This document shows positions 54,612 through 64,000 of a DNA stretch of 64,000 bases, piece by piece. The DNA lies in NCBI RefSeq assembly GCF_024707485.1, contig NZ_CP102602.1, positions 1,612,001 through 1,676,000 on the forward strand, read 5' to 3'. The DNA comes from Thermococcus thermotolerans. Lineage in GTDB: Archaea > Methanobacteriota_B > Thermococci > Thermococcales > Thermococcaceae. The notes below the pieces were generated by a model. It was not told the DNA's origin and did no database searches. It saw only the letters and a program-made list of their open reading frames with translations. The position numbers were made by a program, and so were the translations under genes. Each line of letters begins with the position of its first letter. The stretch's first letter is position 1.

Positions 54612-54653
54612 AACCTTTTTATCTCTCCGTTCCCCTTCTCACTAGGTGGTCTC

Positions 54654-55208
54654 ATGAGACTGGCGTTCATCACTTCTAACCCCAGAAAGGTCGAGGAGGC
54701 GAAGAAGTACTTCGAACCGCTCGGTGTTGAAGTCTACCAGCTCCGGATGGAGTATCCGGAGATACAGGCGGATACCCTTGAGGAGGTCGCCCTCTTCGGC
54801 CTTGAATGGCTTGCCAGAAAGATTGATGGGCCGTTCTTTCTCGATGATTCTGGGCTGTTTATAGATGCCCTCGGCGGCTTCCCTGGAGTGTATTCTGCCT
54901 ACGTTTACAGAACCCTTGGGATAGGTGGAATCCTCAAGCTGATGGAGGGTGTTGAGGACAGAAATGCCCACTTCAGGAGTGTAATAGCTTACTGGGACGG
55001 TGGAGCTCACATCTTTACCGGAAGGGTCGATGGCGAGATAACCACCGCCCCTAAGGGAAGTGGCGGCTTTGGTTTCGACCCGATATTCAGGCCTCGGGGA
55101 TTTGACATTACTTTTGCCGAAATGACAACCGAGAGGAAGAACGCCATCTCCCACAGGGGGCGTGCCCTGAAGGCCTTTGCTGATTGGCTAAAGGAAAACC
55201 TTAAATAA
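54654..55208 (+). CDS. XTP/dITP pyrophosphatase (HAM1/RdgB family)
   Basis: 184 residues: [20 protein letters not shown] at the N-terminus, [20 protein letters not shown] metal-binding segment, [16 protein letters not shown] and [15 protein letters not shown]. Hydrolyses non-canonical nucleoside triphosphates (ITP, XTP, dITP) to protect DNA and RNA. Family length and motifs intact. TAGGTGGTC precedes the ATG. Confidence 0.95.
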   Translation: MRLAFITSNPRKVEEAKKYFEPLGVEVYQLRMEYPEIQADTLEEVALFGLEWLARKIDGPFFLDDSGLFIDALGGFPGVYSAYVYRTLGIGGILKLMEGVEDRNAHFRSVIAYWDGGAHIFTGRVDGEITTAPKGSGGFGFDPIFRPRGFDITFAEMTTERKNAISHRGRALKAFADWLKENLK

Positions 55209-55263
55209 GCCCATCGTTCCAAAGTTAACAGTTATAATTGAACGAATGACGAAGGGGGTCGCG

Positions 55264-55716
55264 ATGGTAGCATCACTCGATAGCACCGATTTGAGGCTGT
55301 TGAAGGAATTAAAGGAAAACGCCAGGGAGAACATAGCTAGTCTCAGCAAGAAGCTGGGGATACCGAGGACCACCGTTCACTACCGCATCAAGAAGCTGGT
55401 CGAGGAAGGGGTGATAGAGAAGTTCACGGTCAAGCCCAACTACAAGAAGCTCGACCTCGGGACGACGGCCTTTATACTCGCCAGGTACGAACCCGACTCC
55501 GGTCTGAGCCAAAGGGAGGTTGCTGAGAGGATAGCGGCCCTTGAGGGGGTCTACGAAGTCCACATAATAGCCGGCGAATGGGACCTCCTCATAAAGGTAC
55601 GCGCTCCGAGCTCCGAGGAGGTCGGGAAGATAGTAGTTGACAGGCTCCGGGAGATAAAAGGGGTTGGCCAGACCGTAACTATGGTGTCGTTCGTAACGGT
55701 TAAGGAGGAGCTTTAG
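55264..55716 (+). CDS. Lrp/AsnC family transcriptional regulator
   Basis: 150 residues: winged HTH (STDLRLLKELKENARENIAS, LSKKLGIPRTTVHYRIKKLV) and RAM ligand-binding domain (VYEVHIIAGEWDLLIKVRAP). ATG 55264 has GGGGGTC upstream (M7 of the longer frame). Binds DNA as dimers or octamers and often responds to amino acids; target here unknown. It is just upstream of the toxin-like locus, same strand, with a 397-bp gap. Confidence 0.88.
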   Translation: MVASLDSTDLRLLKELKENARENIASLSKKLGIPRTTVHYRIKKLVEEGVIEKFTVKPNYKKLDLGTTAFILARYEPDSGLSQREVAERIAALEGVYEVHIIAGEWDLLIKVRAPSSEEVGKIVVDRLREIKGVGQTVTMVSFVTVKEEL

Positions 55717-55820
55717 TCCTGCCGGGCGATGATTGGCGTTCTCCTTTCTGATTTTATGATGACGCGAGGGATGGTGAGCCCTGCGTTTTCTTTTAAGAGC
55801 CTCCTTAGGAGGAGGTCAGA

Positions 55821-55922
55821 ATGAGGCAGTGGTTGGTGATTGCAGTGAATTATATTTTTCTCGAAAGCCCCGCCCTTTATGACGGGAGGAAGTCTGTGGA
55901 AAATCGAGACAAAGTGTTGTGA
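55821..55922 (+). pseudogene. 33-codon frame: gene start fused to an IS200/IS605-type right-end remnant
   Basis: ATG at 55821 follows a perfect Thermococcal ribosome binding site (GGAGGAGGTC). The first dozen codons (MRQWLVIAVNYI) read as a gene start; the rest (FLESPALYDGRKSVENRDKV) overlaps GAAAGCCCCGCCCTTTATGA and CGGGAGGAAGTC (55863-55894), which resembles, in decayed form, the CCCCGCCCTTTAGGGCGGGG-AGGAAGTC sequence seen at the 3' ends of TnpB-type IS elements in Thermococcus. Probably an old insertion that truncated a gene. Confidence 0.4.
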
Positions 55923-55943
55923 TTTTCCCTGGTGTTTACGGTT

Positions 55944-55961
55944 CCGCCAGCTTTCTGGCGG
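55944..55961. terminator. Hairpin of unknown role
   Basis: CCGCCAG (55944-55950), loop CTTT, CTGGCGG (55955-55961): perfect 7-bp stem, followed by a T-containing stretch. Possibly a terminator or the end of an insertion; it recalls the hairpin at 23985-24006. Confidence 0.35.
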
Positions 55962-56113
55962 TTCTTTGATTGTCCTGTTTTGGCGATTGTAATCCGAACT
56001 TCTCGCTGAGCAGTAATCTGATTTTAATTGTCACTGCCCTGTTAATATTCAAAACAGTAAATTTTTTAATGTTTGGATTTATTATCCGTATGAAGGGCGT
56101 TGGAGGTGAATCC

Positions 56114-57094
56114 ATGGGCTGGAAGAGGGTTCTTGCTTTGGCTTTGGTGGTGCTCTTCTTGGGAATGACGGTCAGTAGTGCCAGCGCCACGGCAAGCTTC
56201 GTTAACACGACTACTAACAGTACAGTAACGGTTCCCCAGGAGCTGGCTAAGAAGGGGCCTGGGGATGATGTTAAGCCGAAGTTCCTGCCCGCTATCGGCG
56301 TTGGTATAAGTATAGTCGTGGGCAGTACGGAGTTGTTGGCACTGACGGTAAGCCTTGCGACGCTCGCGGCGATTGGTCTTTACAAGGTTATTGAGAAGTA
56401 CGGCGGCAGGGTGGCGGATGTTATTCTGCGCGCAACGGGGTTTAAGCAGCTCTCCGACTTTGGAGATGGGTTCTTTAGCGTTGCGGGTTCCTCTTTGGAG
56501 CATCCAAAAGTGGAGGTGCACCTTAAGAAGCTCTGGTTCATTCCCCTACCAATAGCCGAGAAAATTGTGATCAAAGACGGCTCCAGGACTGTAGTGGAGG
56601 TCAAGAAGAGCGAGCTCGATCAGATCAACGACCTCTTCACCCCGAAAGAATTTGGACGACTCTTGGGCCAAGCATACCTCAACGGATGGGATGCCAACGA
56701 TGCTAAGAAGCTTGCAGAGGAGTTTGATAGGAAGTACAAGAACTTTCGGGTAAAGTTCAGGGGAAGATACGCCTGCGGCAGCTACTTCTCGGAAGGAGAC
56801 GTCATCATTGATGATGAAGGGGCGACACACATAATTGAAAGGCACATTAAAAGGAGAGTGTACGACCACAAATCGAAATTTGAACAGATAACCGCCAAAC
56901 AGCTCCTCCAGATGCTTGAAGAGACTATAGAAAGCGGAAGGATAAACTGTGACAGAAGCAATGCGCCACATGAAGTAGTCCTTGAAAAGTATTACTACGG
57001 GCTTGGCGCCAAGAACAAGCTAAGAGTGGTCATTAGGAAAATGTCTAATGGTCTCTACAGGATAGTGACAGCACACCCGGTGGATTGGGACTGA
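56114..57094 (+). CDS. Secreted toxin-like protein with C-terminal RNase-type domain
   Basis: 326 residues. Signal peptide MGWKRVLALALVVLFLGMTV then SSASA; hydrophobic stretch 57-90 (FLPAIGVGISIVVGSTELLA); central domain 100-225; then a C-terminal domain at 235-326 with H239-I-I-E-R-H244, Ser254 and a T-A-H321-P end. That arrangement (HxxERH near the start, S-x-F, then a Gly-rich strand and TAHP at the end) recalls RNase domains of bacterial polymorphic toxins (barnase/EndoU/colicin-type and related Ntox families), from memory. GGAGGTG precedes ATG 56114. Followed by four related genes that could encode immunity proteins. Confidence 0.6.
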   Translation: MGWKRVLALALVVLFLGMTVSSASATASFVNTTTNSTVTVPQELAKKGPGDDVKPKFLPAIGVGISIVVGSTELLALTVSLATLAAIGLYKVIEKYGGRVADVILRATGFKQLSDFGDGFFSVAGSSLEHPKVEVHLKKLWFIPLPIAEKIVIKDGSRTVVEVKKSELDQINDLFTPKEFGRLLGQAYLNGWDANDAKKLAEEFDRKYKNFRVKFRGRYACGSYFSEGDVIIDDEGATHIIERHIKRRVYDHKSKFEQITAKQLLQMLEETIESGRINCDRSNAPHEVVLEKYYYGLGAKNKLRVVIRKMSNGLYRIVTAHPVDWD

Positions 57095-57146
57095 GGACAA
57101 GAGACCACTTTTAATTTTTTTAGCTGCATAACATTGGGTGATGCAA

Positions 57147-57809
57147 ATGGTGAACTTCAAAATCACGTTTAAACTTGAGGAGCCCTTTGGACCATTGGAA
57201 AAGATGATAAAAGAGGCAGTAATAGAAGGGAAAAATTATGGATACCCAGAGGAATCGATAATAGAGACTGCCCTCAGCGAGTACGATGTTCTCATCCACT
57301 GCCAAAGAGAGGAAGTGTTTAACGCAACCGTTCACTTCAACGAATTTCTTTATGAGCTTTTCAGATTTGCATTTTATGCCGCAACCGGGGAGATCCCTGA
57401 AGACGTGAAGTCGTACGGATGGGGCTTTAACAGCATAGATGAACTCCCGAACTGGCTAGATAAGGAAGTTCGGATTCTGGGGGAACTATTGGGAGATGAG
57501 TTTGACGAGTTAACCTCCAGTCCATTTTTAAGGTCCTTCCTCGGAAGCTACGACCCGATATTGATTGTCTATGGATTCAGGAAGGGCGGTTATCTCCATT
57601 TCGTGAGTGTGGACTACAGAAAGGTCTGCAAGGTACCCATTAGCGAGTTCGTGAAGGGTGCAATGAATGTCATAGAAGAGGCTATCCTGGAATTGGAATC
57701 CTGCACCCGCGTATTTGAGGAGAATTGGATTAAGGAATACCAGGAAATGATTGATGACTATAAGAGGCTCCTTAATTTTTTAAGGAAAAAAGCCGGGAGG
57801 TGGTCTTAG
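57147..57809 (+). CDS. Candidate immunity-type protein 1 (related to 57809, 58326, 58863 genes)
   Basis: 220 residues, soluble, acidic. After MVNFKITFKLEEPFGPLEKM it shows an SYDPILIVYGFRKGGYLHFV strand pair and a C-terminal helix motif VPISEFVKGAMNVIEEAILE. The same DP-x-x-V-x-Y...VP-x-x-x-x-A-x-x-x-I-E-E pattern recurs at 57809-58321 and 58863-59720. GTG at 57138 and ATG 57141 are alternative starts; ATG 57147 fits GGTGAT. It lies 53 bp after the toxin-like gene. Family unknown; immunity is inferred from position and repetition. Confidence 0.55.
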   Translation: MVNFKITFKLEEPFGPLEKMIKEAVIEGKNYGYPEESIIETALSEYDVLIHCQREEVFNATVHFNEFLYELFRFAFYAATGEIPEDVKSYGWGFNSIDELPNWLDKEVRILGELLGDEFDELTSSPFLRSFLGSYDPILIVYGFRKGGYLHFVSVDYRKVCKVPISEFVKGAMNVIEEAILELESCTRVFEENWIKEYQEMIDDYKRLLNFLRKKAGRWS

Positions 57810-58321
57810 TGCCGGTTAAGTTCTCGGTTGATTCCACTCTCGAAGAGCTGAAGGAATCCGAAGGATTTGGGGCTGAGATCGAGGTGGAGATTAACGGAAA
57901 AGAGTTTGTATTAGCGCTCTGCTACATTGTGCAGGCGCTGTCGGCAATTCTCGCTACAGTAACCTTTGCAGTCTCGTCATGCGATGAAATCCCCTACGTG
58001 CTTGAAAAGTTCGAGGAGGACGAGAGGAGAGTGATAAGAAGGAACTGCAGGGGCAGGAAGCTCGAGGTGGGTTTCGGCACTTACGAGCCGATTTCTCCCG
58101 TGGTGTTCAGGAAGGAGGGCGATTACCTGCTCATTGAGGCCTTCGAGGATGGACGATTTATTGGCAGGGAGAGGGTTGAAGTCAGGGAGTACGTGAAAGC
58201 CGCCCTGGAATTCCTTGAGGAGTACCTGAAGGGAACCAGCGATGAGGCTTACCTGACGGGGCTTGAGAGGGTTAAAGAACTCGTGCGGAAGAGCGAGTAT
58301 AAGGACGTGCTCGAGGGTTGA
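57809..58321 (+). CDS. Candidate immunity-type protein 2
   Basis: 170 residues. VPVKFSVDSTLEELKESEGF, then TYEPISPVVFRKEGDYLLIE and RVEVREYVKAALEFLEEYLK, which line up with SYDPILIVYGFRKGGYLHFV and VPISEFVKGAMNVIEEAILE of the previous gene. GTG 57809 is preferred, sharing a base with the previous stop (TAGTG), with GGGAGGTGG 5 nt upstream. Soluble. Co-transcribed with its neighbours. Function inferred only. Confidence 0.55.
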   Translation: MPVKFSVDSTLEELKESEGFGAEIEVEINGKEFVLALCYIVQALSAILATVTFAVSSCDEIPYVLEKFEEDERRVIRRNCRGRKLEVGFGTYEPISPVVFRKEGDYLLIEAFEDGRFIGRERVEVREYVKAALEFLEEYLKGTSDEAYLTGLERVKELVRKSEYKDVLEG

Positions 58322-58325
58322 TGCC

Positions 58326-58859
58326 GTGGAATGCTCAATAACATGGGATGAGCTTGATGTTAGAAATGGACCCCTCTGGAAAGCCCTTGTCGTCCCTCCC
58401 GGACGCTACAGGATAAAGCTCGGCCCCCTGGAAGTGTTCTCGACAGTCCATAGCTTAAAGTTGATACTTGCCATAAATAGCCTTGCTAAAGGCACCATCT
58501 ACCTTCTCTCCAGTAACTTTGAGGGGATGGAGATTGAAGACGAGCCTGATTACACCACTCTGATAAGTTCCTGCAAAGCTTTTGACGGCTTTTTCCTGCT
58601 CACTTTCGGACTGCCAGAGGATTTTGGTGTGACTATGAAGCGGAAAAACGGTAAAGTCGTCCTATGCTGCCCCGATGACTTTAACGTCCCTCTCCCCACG
58701 TACTCCATCAGAAAAGTGGAGCTTTCGGCGAGGGAGCTCGGGTTGTGCATGGCCAAGGCCGTGTTTGACGCGTTCGGGAGGCTCGACACCAAAGTCCCCG
58801 AGGGCTTAAGGGACGAGTACCTCAGGTGGAGGGGTGCACTCCAGATACCGGGGGTGTGA
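58326..58859 (+). CDS. Candidate immunity-type protein 3
   Basis: 177 residues from GTG 58326, with GAGGGTTGAT upstream; the stop of the previous gene is 4 bp before. Contains RYRIKLGPLEVFSTVHSLKL and VTMKRKNGKVVLCCPDDFNV, then RKVELSARELGLCMAKAVFD, resembling the first half of the protein at 58863-59720 (LKVRVEGGMVCLTLPDGRGV then a helix with A-x-x-x-x-x-A). Soluble. A frame from 58263 overlaps the previous gene and is not used. Role inferred from the array. Confidence 0.55.
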   Translation: MECSITWDELDVRNGPLWKALVVPPGRYRIKLGPLEVFSTVHSLKLILAINSLAKGTIYLLSSNFEGMEIEDEPDYTTLISSCKAFDGFFLLTFGLPEDFGVTMKRKNGKVVLCCPDDFNVPLPTYSIRKVELSARELGLCMAKAVFDAFGRLDTKVPEGLRDEYLRWRGALQIPGV

Positions 58860-58862
58860 GCA

Positions 58863-59720
58863 GTGTTGTCTTTTTCCTTCTTTCCCCAGAATGGAAACAG
58901 GGGCTTTCCCGTGCTGGTGCTCGAAGACGGGCCGGTTTTCATCAGTGAAGACCCGGTGGTGCTGGATGAATTCATGGGCTCCCTAAAGACGCTCCAATCG
59001 ATGGAGAATCCGCCGGAAAGGCTCTGGAACCTGAAGGTAAGGGTAGAGGGCGGAATGGTCTGCCTGACGCTGCCGGACGGGAGGGGAGTGCAGGTCGCCC
59101 GCAAAAAACTCGTCGAGACAATCCGGACTTCCATCCAGAACTTGAAAGCGGTTCTCACTAATAAACCTGTGCGGATGGAGTGGCTCAGGTTCAAGCTAAA
59201 GCCGCCTTCACATGAAGTGCTTGAGATGTTCGGTGAACCTGAGGGCATCATGGACGAGTACGAGGTTCAGGTTTACGTGAGCACGTACGTGCTGGAGGCT
59301 TTCGTTAATCTCAAGGGGTACGTTGAGGAGCTTGCACTTCTCAAGGGTTTCGTGGCGGACGGAAAACTGCCCGGCGAAAGGTGGCGGGTAAAGCGGAACG
59401 TTGATGGCGAAATCAAGAGGCTGTCTTCCAAGGGGGCAAAAAAGCCGGAGGATAGGGGCCTTCTCCGCGAACTGGCGGGCCTTAAAAAGCTCTCAGCAGG
59501 AGCGGCTCCTCCCTTCGTTCGCTTTACCCTTTCAACCTACGACCCTTTTGAAGTTCTCTACGCGGCAGACTCTGGAAAGGGCGAATTTTTGCTGGCATTC
59601 GTCCTGTATTCCGGTATGGCCGTCAAAGTCCCAAAGGATGTCCTCCTAAGGGCCATTGATGAGGCCATCAAAGATGCGGAAAAGGAACTCAAAAAACTCG
59701 GCAGACCAAAGATTATTTGA
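58863..59720 (+). CDS. Candidate immunity-type protein 4, two fused domains
   Basis: 285 residues from GTG 58863 (GGGGGTGTGAG upstream). First half (about 1-100): LWNLKVRVEGGMVCLTLPDG and RKKLVETIRTSIQNLKAVLT, like protein 3. Second half (about 110-285): WLRFKLKPPSHEVLEMFGEP, a basic linker (about 190-210), then STYDPFEVLYAADSGKGEFL and VPKDVLLRAIDEAIKDAEKE, like proteins 1 and 2. So it appears to be a fusion of two types in the array. Soluble. Last gene of the operon. Confidence 0.55.
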   Translation: MLSFSFFPQNGNRGFPVLVLEDGPVFISEDPVVLDEFMGSLKTLQSMENPPERLWNLKVRVEGGMVCLTLPDGRGVQVARKKLVETIRTSIQNLKAVLTNKPVRMEWLRFKLKPPSHEVLEMFGEPEGIMDEYEVQVYVSTYVLEAFVNLKGYVEELALLKGFVADGKLPGERWRVKRNVDGEIKRLSSKGAKKPEDRGLLRELAGLKKLSAGAAPPFVRFTLSTYDPFEVLYAADSGKGEFLLAFVLYSGMAVKVPKDVLLRAIDEAIKDAEKELKKLGRPKII

Positions 59721-59823
59721 AACTTAGAGGTTAGGGGTAATAAATGGGGAGTGCTGGACCAATAAGAGACATAACCCTGTACAGTGCTACTCCGGAGATT
59801 TACCCTTAAGGACGGGGAGGAGG

Positions 59824-60651
59824 TCACATCACGCAGCACTCGTAGATTATCTCAACCTCCCTCAGGCTTTTTGCCCATTCGATGACTTTTCTGGGGGGAT
59901 TTGTCAGCCTGTCAACACCCGCTAAAACGGCCCCCTTGTCAAACTCAAGGCGCCACCTGCCCAGCGGCCGCATGCAGCCTATGCTTATCTCCCCGTCAAA
60001 ACGCTCCCTGGCGTACCTCACGACCTCAAGGCTCTCCTCAACCCCCGGTGCGGATACACCTTCCATCTCAGTCCCCCTGGTGGGGATGAGCACGTCGAGG
60101 ACTAGGACGTCTATGGGGTACTCCGCCAGCATGTCTATGGCCCTGTACTCCCAGTGGACTTTCCCGAAGTCGAGGCCTATGGTTATGTGGGGGGCGACCC
60201 TCACCCCGGCATCGGTGAGCAGGTCGAGGATTCTGAGGTAGTCTTTAACGGTTCTATCTATTTTGTAGACCCTCTTTATGACGTCGTCATCTCCCACGAA
60301 GTCGAGGGAAACGACATCTACGTATTTAACCCACTCCAGATCGTCCTCATCTATAAAGCCGACGTGGGCGTTGAGCTTTAAGCTCGTCCTCCTCTTTATC
60401 TCCTGGATTTCATCGGCGTACTTATCGAGGGGGACCTTCAGGCGGGAGTCTAGACCGCCGCTCAACAGGCAGCCTGTGTAACCTTCCCTCTCAAGGCTGA
60501 CGCAGTAATCCAGGAGATCTCTCCCGGTGGGCTTTCTCATGCTCTCAAGGTAGTGTTTCCCGCAGTGAGCACAGTTCAGCGCGCAGTAGTTTCCGGTGAG
60601 CGAGATTGAGGGAAATTTGATGCCTGGGATGTAGATTTTGAGCTTTCTCAT
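59824..60651 (-). CDS. Radical SAM protein (possible lipoyl synthase component LipS1/LipS2-like)
   Basis: 275 residues with the CxxxCxxC cluster in NYCALNCAHCGKHYL near residue 22-29, a GCLLSGGLDSRLKVPLDKYA segment, LNAHVGFIDEDD, and a Cys-rich end (GCMRPLGRWRLEF, YECCVM). Located beside enolase and the deoC end. In Thermococcus kodakarensis the lipoyl synthase subunit LipS1 (TK2109) is near enolase (TK2106); I recall this from memory, so lipS1 is only a hypothesis. AGGTGGTTTG precedes the ATG. The first 13 codons are duplicated upstream (60820-60857). Confidence 0.65.
   Translation of the reverse strand: MRKLKIYIPGIKFPSISLTGNYCALNCAHCGKHYLESMRKPTGRDLLDYCVSLEREGYTGCLLSGGLDSRLKVPLDKYADEIQEIKRRTSLKLNAHVGFIDEDDLEWVKYVDVVSLDFVGDDDVIKRVYKIDRTVKDYLRILDLLTDAGVRVAPHITIGLDFGKVHWEYRAIDMLAEYPIDVLVLDVLIPTRGTEMEGVSAPGVEESLEVVRYARERFDGEISIGCMRPLGRWRLEFDKGAVLAGVDRLTNPPRKVIEWAKSLREVEIIYECCVM
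60614..60651. repeat. 38-bp direct repeat, copy A (start of the radical SAM gene)
   Basis: Identical to 60820-60857 except one base. It encodes the first 13 residues M-R-K-L-K-I-Y-I-P-G-I-K-F of the radical SAM protein. Confidence 0.85.
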
Positions 60652-60819
60652 TCAAACCACCTTTGGGGGTTGTAGGGGGCGAAGCCCTCTCCGGTGTTTA
60701 AAGGAGAAGGAAGGGTCTGGGAAACGTAGTTTCCCGATTTATGTGGGGCGAAGCCCCACGTTCGGGGGGAGGGGGTTAGCAAGGACGTGGGGGGTGAAAC
60801 CCCCGGGTCCTGCGAGGGG
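60652..60819. repeat. Insert of GAA-loop hairpins between the direct repeats
   Basis: Four hairpins in under 150 bp: GGGC-GAA-GCCC (60677-60687), GGGAAAC-GTA-GTTTCCC (60719-60735), GTGGGGC-GAA-GCCCCAC (60743-60759) and GGGGGT-GAA-ACCCCC (60790-60804). Three share a GAA loop. Looks like a small palindromic element; no coding frame of note. Confidence 0.65.
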
Positions 60820-60857
60820 AATTTGATGCCTGGGATGTAGATTTTGAGCTTTTTCAT
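60820..60857. repeat. 38-bp direct repeat, copy B (displaced duplicate of the gene start)
   Basis: 37 of 38 bases match copy A. Copy B has its own ribosome binding site (GGTGAG) and may be the original start region. Confidence 0.85.
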
Positions 60858-61039
60858 CTAACTCACCTCAGAAAGGGGGTTGCAGGGAACGGAGTCGCCT
60901 TGAAGAGTTTGATATCCATTCTCCATCGGTCAGGGCCTCCCCGGATTAACCACTCAACTGGTTCCCTCAAGTTCAAAAAACGTTGAAGCCGGGGGTTAAA
61001 ACCCTTACTGGCCAGCAATGTAGAAAAGAAATAGGATGC

Positions 61040-63656
<2,617 letters not shown>

Positions 63657-63840
63657 CCCTTTCTTTCCTTTTGTGTGGTTGAATGCCCCACATGTTGCTG
63701 GCTTTTGTCCACTCCCTGCGGGATAACTTCAAAAAATTGCCGAAGATTCAATGAAACCCTGCAGATTTTCCGGTAAATTGCCCATTTTTGAGGAGAAAAA
63801 GTCTAAATACCTTCAGGAAAAGTAGGCACTGGTGATGGTT

Positions 63841-64000
63841 ATGGGTGATCATCTCGATATAGCTAAATATATCGACCATACGAATCTCAAACCATACGCT
63901 ACCGCCGATGATATAGTTAAGCTCTGCGAGGAAGCCAAGGAGTACGGCTTTTACGCCGTCTGTGTCAACCCGTACAGGGTAAAGCTGGCAAAAGAAGTCC
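63841..64000 (+). CDS. deoC: Deoxyribose-phosphate aldolase, partial (C-terminus off the window)
   Basis: Visible part: [20 protein letters not shown] and [20 protein letters not shown], then [11 protein letters not shown], the start of DERA (IDHTxLKP and VCVNP motifs). Cleaves deoxyribose-5-phosphate to acetaldehyde and glyceraldehyde-3-phosphate. ATG 63841 with GGTGATGGTT upstream is preferred to ATG 63835; a TCTAAATAC TATA-like sequence lies near 63802. Confidence 0.93.
   Translation, partial: MGDHLDIAKYIDHTNLKPYATADDIVKLCEEAKEYGFYAVCVNPYRVKLAKEV

Larger units (their letters stand above)
55717..56113. other. Intergenic region with a mobile-element scar and a truncated reading frame
   Basis: 397 bp. 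Contains a promoter-like TTCTTTTAAGA (about 55788-55798), a short inverted repeat CCTCC-TTA-GGAGG (about 55800-55812), the 33-codon frame with IS200/IS605-end-like sequence (55821-55922), a CCGCCAG-CTTT-CTGGCGG hairpin at 55944-55961, and the AT-rich promoter of the toxin-like gene (TTTTTTAATG, about 56060-56070). Confidence 0.55.
60652..61039. other. Intergenic region upstream of the radical SAM gene
   Basis: 388 bp, including the hairpin insert (60652-60819) and repeat copy B. The remainder (60858-61039) has a GGTGAG site in front of copy B's ATG (60857) and no other gene. The 69-codon frame starting at 60857 (MKKLKIYIPGIKFPS, then unrelated residues) is the displaced start of the radical SAM gene and is not called. 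Confidence 0.55.

Noticed and set aside
59743-59808. Short frame MGSAGPIRDITLYSATPEIY near the operon end, similar in part to a frame at 49638
   Set aside because: The nucleotide match is only about 20 of 31 positions and each frame is tiny; not enough to claim a repeat.

Overview
The window is a chromosomal segment of a hyperthermophilic euryarchaeon of the order Thermococcales, most likely a Thermococcus. Evidence: family D DNA polymerase (both subunits), an intein-bearing RadA, NucS with a PCNA-binding tail, Orc1/Cdc6 beside a repeat-rich origin, archaeal-type lipid, CoA and glycolytic enzymes, a CGP-CTERM protein, GGTG-type ribosome binding sites and TATA-box promoters. No rRNA, CRISPR array or intact insertion sequence was seen; one tRNA (Gln, TTG) is present.

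Layout. 0-12 kb is an accessory-rich stretch, mostly on the minus strand. It holds small membrane proteins, secreted proteins of unknown function, a halocin-C8-like cysteine-rich precursor, a secreted nuclease, and housekeeping enzymes (Nnr NAD(P)HX repair, macro-domain protein, MTA/SAH deaminase, MTA phosphorylase). 12-28 kb is the replication/repair island: PAC2 protein, DUF473 protein, NucS, RadA with intein, K+ channel, the replication origin (about 17.8-18.5 kb), Orc1/Cdc6, DP1, an unusual intervening gene, and DP2. 28-45 kb is mainly core metabolism and envelope: tRNA-Gln, TIM, CoaD, an ADP-forming acyl-CoA synthetase subunit, flavin reductase, Kae1, NAD kinase, a flippase-like membrane protein, an RNA m5C methyltransferase with PUA domain, and an RND exporter plus S-layer-like protein operon opposite its probable GbsR/MarR-type regulator. 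45-54 kb has CarS, a large secreted precursor with a small membrane partner, a MoaD/E1-like/MoaE group and a SPASM-domain protein with a lost radical-SAM motif. 54-64 kb has a nucleotide pyrophosphatase, Lrp regulators, a secreted toxin-like protein followed by an array of four related, probably immunity, genes, a radical SAM protein, enolase, a CGP-CTERM protein and the start of deoC.

Most interesting systems: (1) a putative archaeal secreted toxin with an HxxxxH RNase-like C-terminus and four co-directional related downstream genes (56.1-59.7 kb); (2) a halocin-C8-like bacteriocin precursor with a membrane partner (8.3-9.5 kb); (3) the repeated arrangement of a secreted precursor followed closely by a small membrane protein, found four times, with a similar signal peptide in several; (4) a 51-bp upstream element shared by the 46.1-kb precursor and the 52.2-kb SPASM protein, which ties them into one regulon; (5) origin recognition box cores concentrated in about 20 kb around the origin, including in-frame copies in the DP1 linker, radA and its intein.

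All functions are read from the sequence and from remembered family features. No database search was run.
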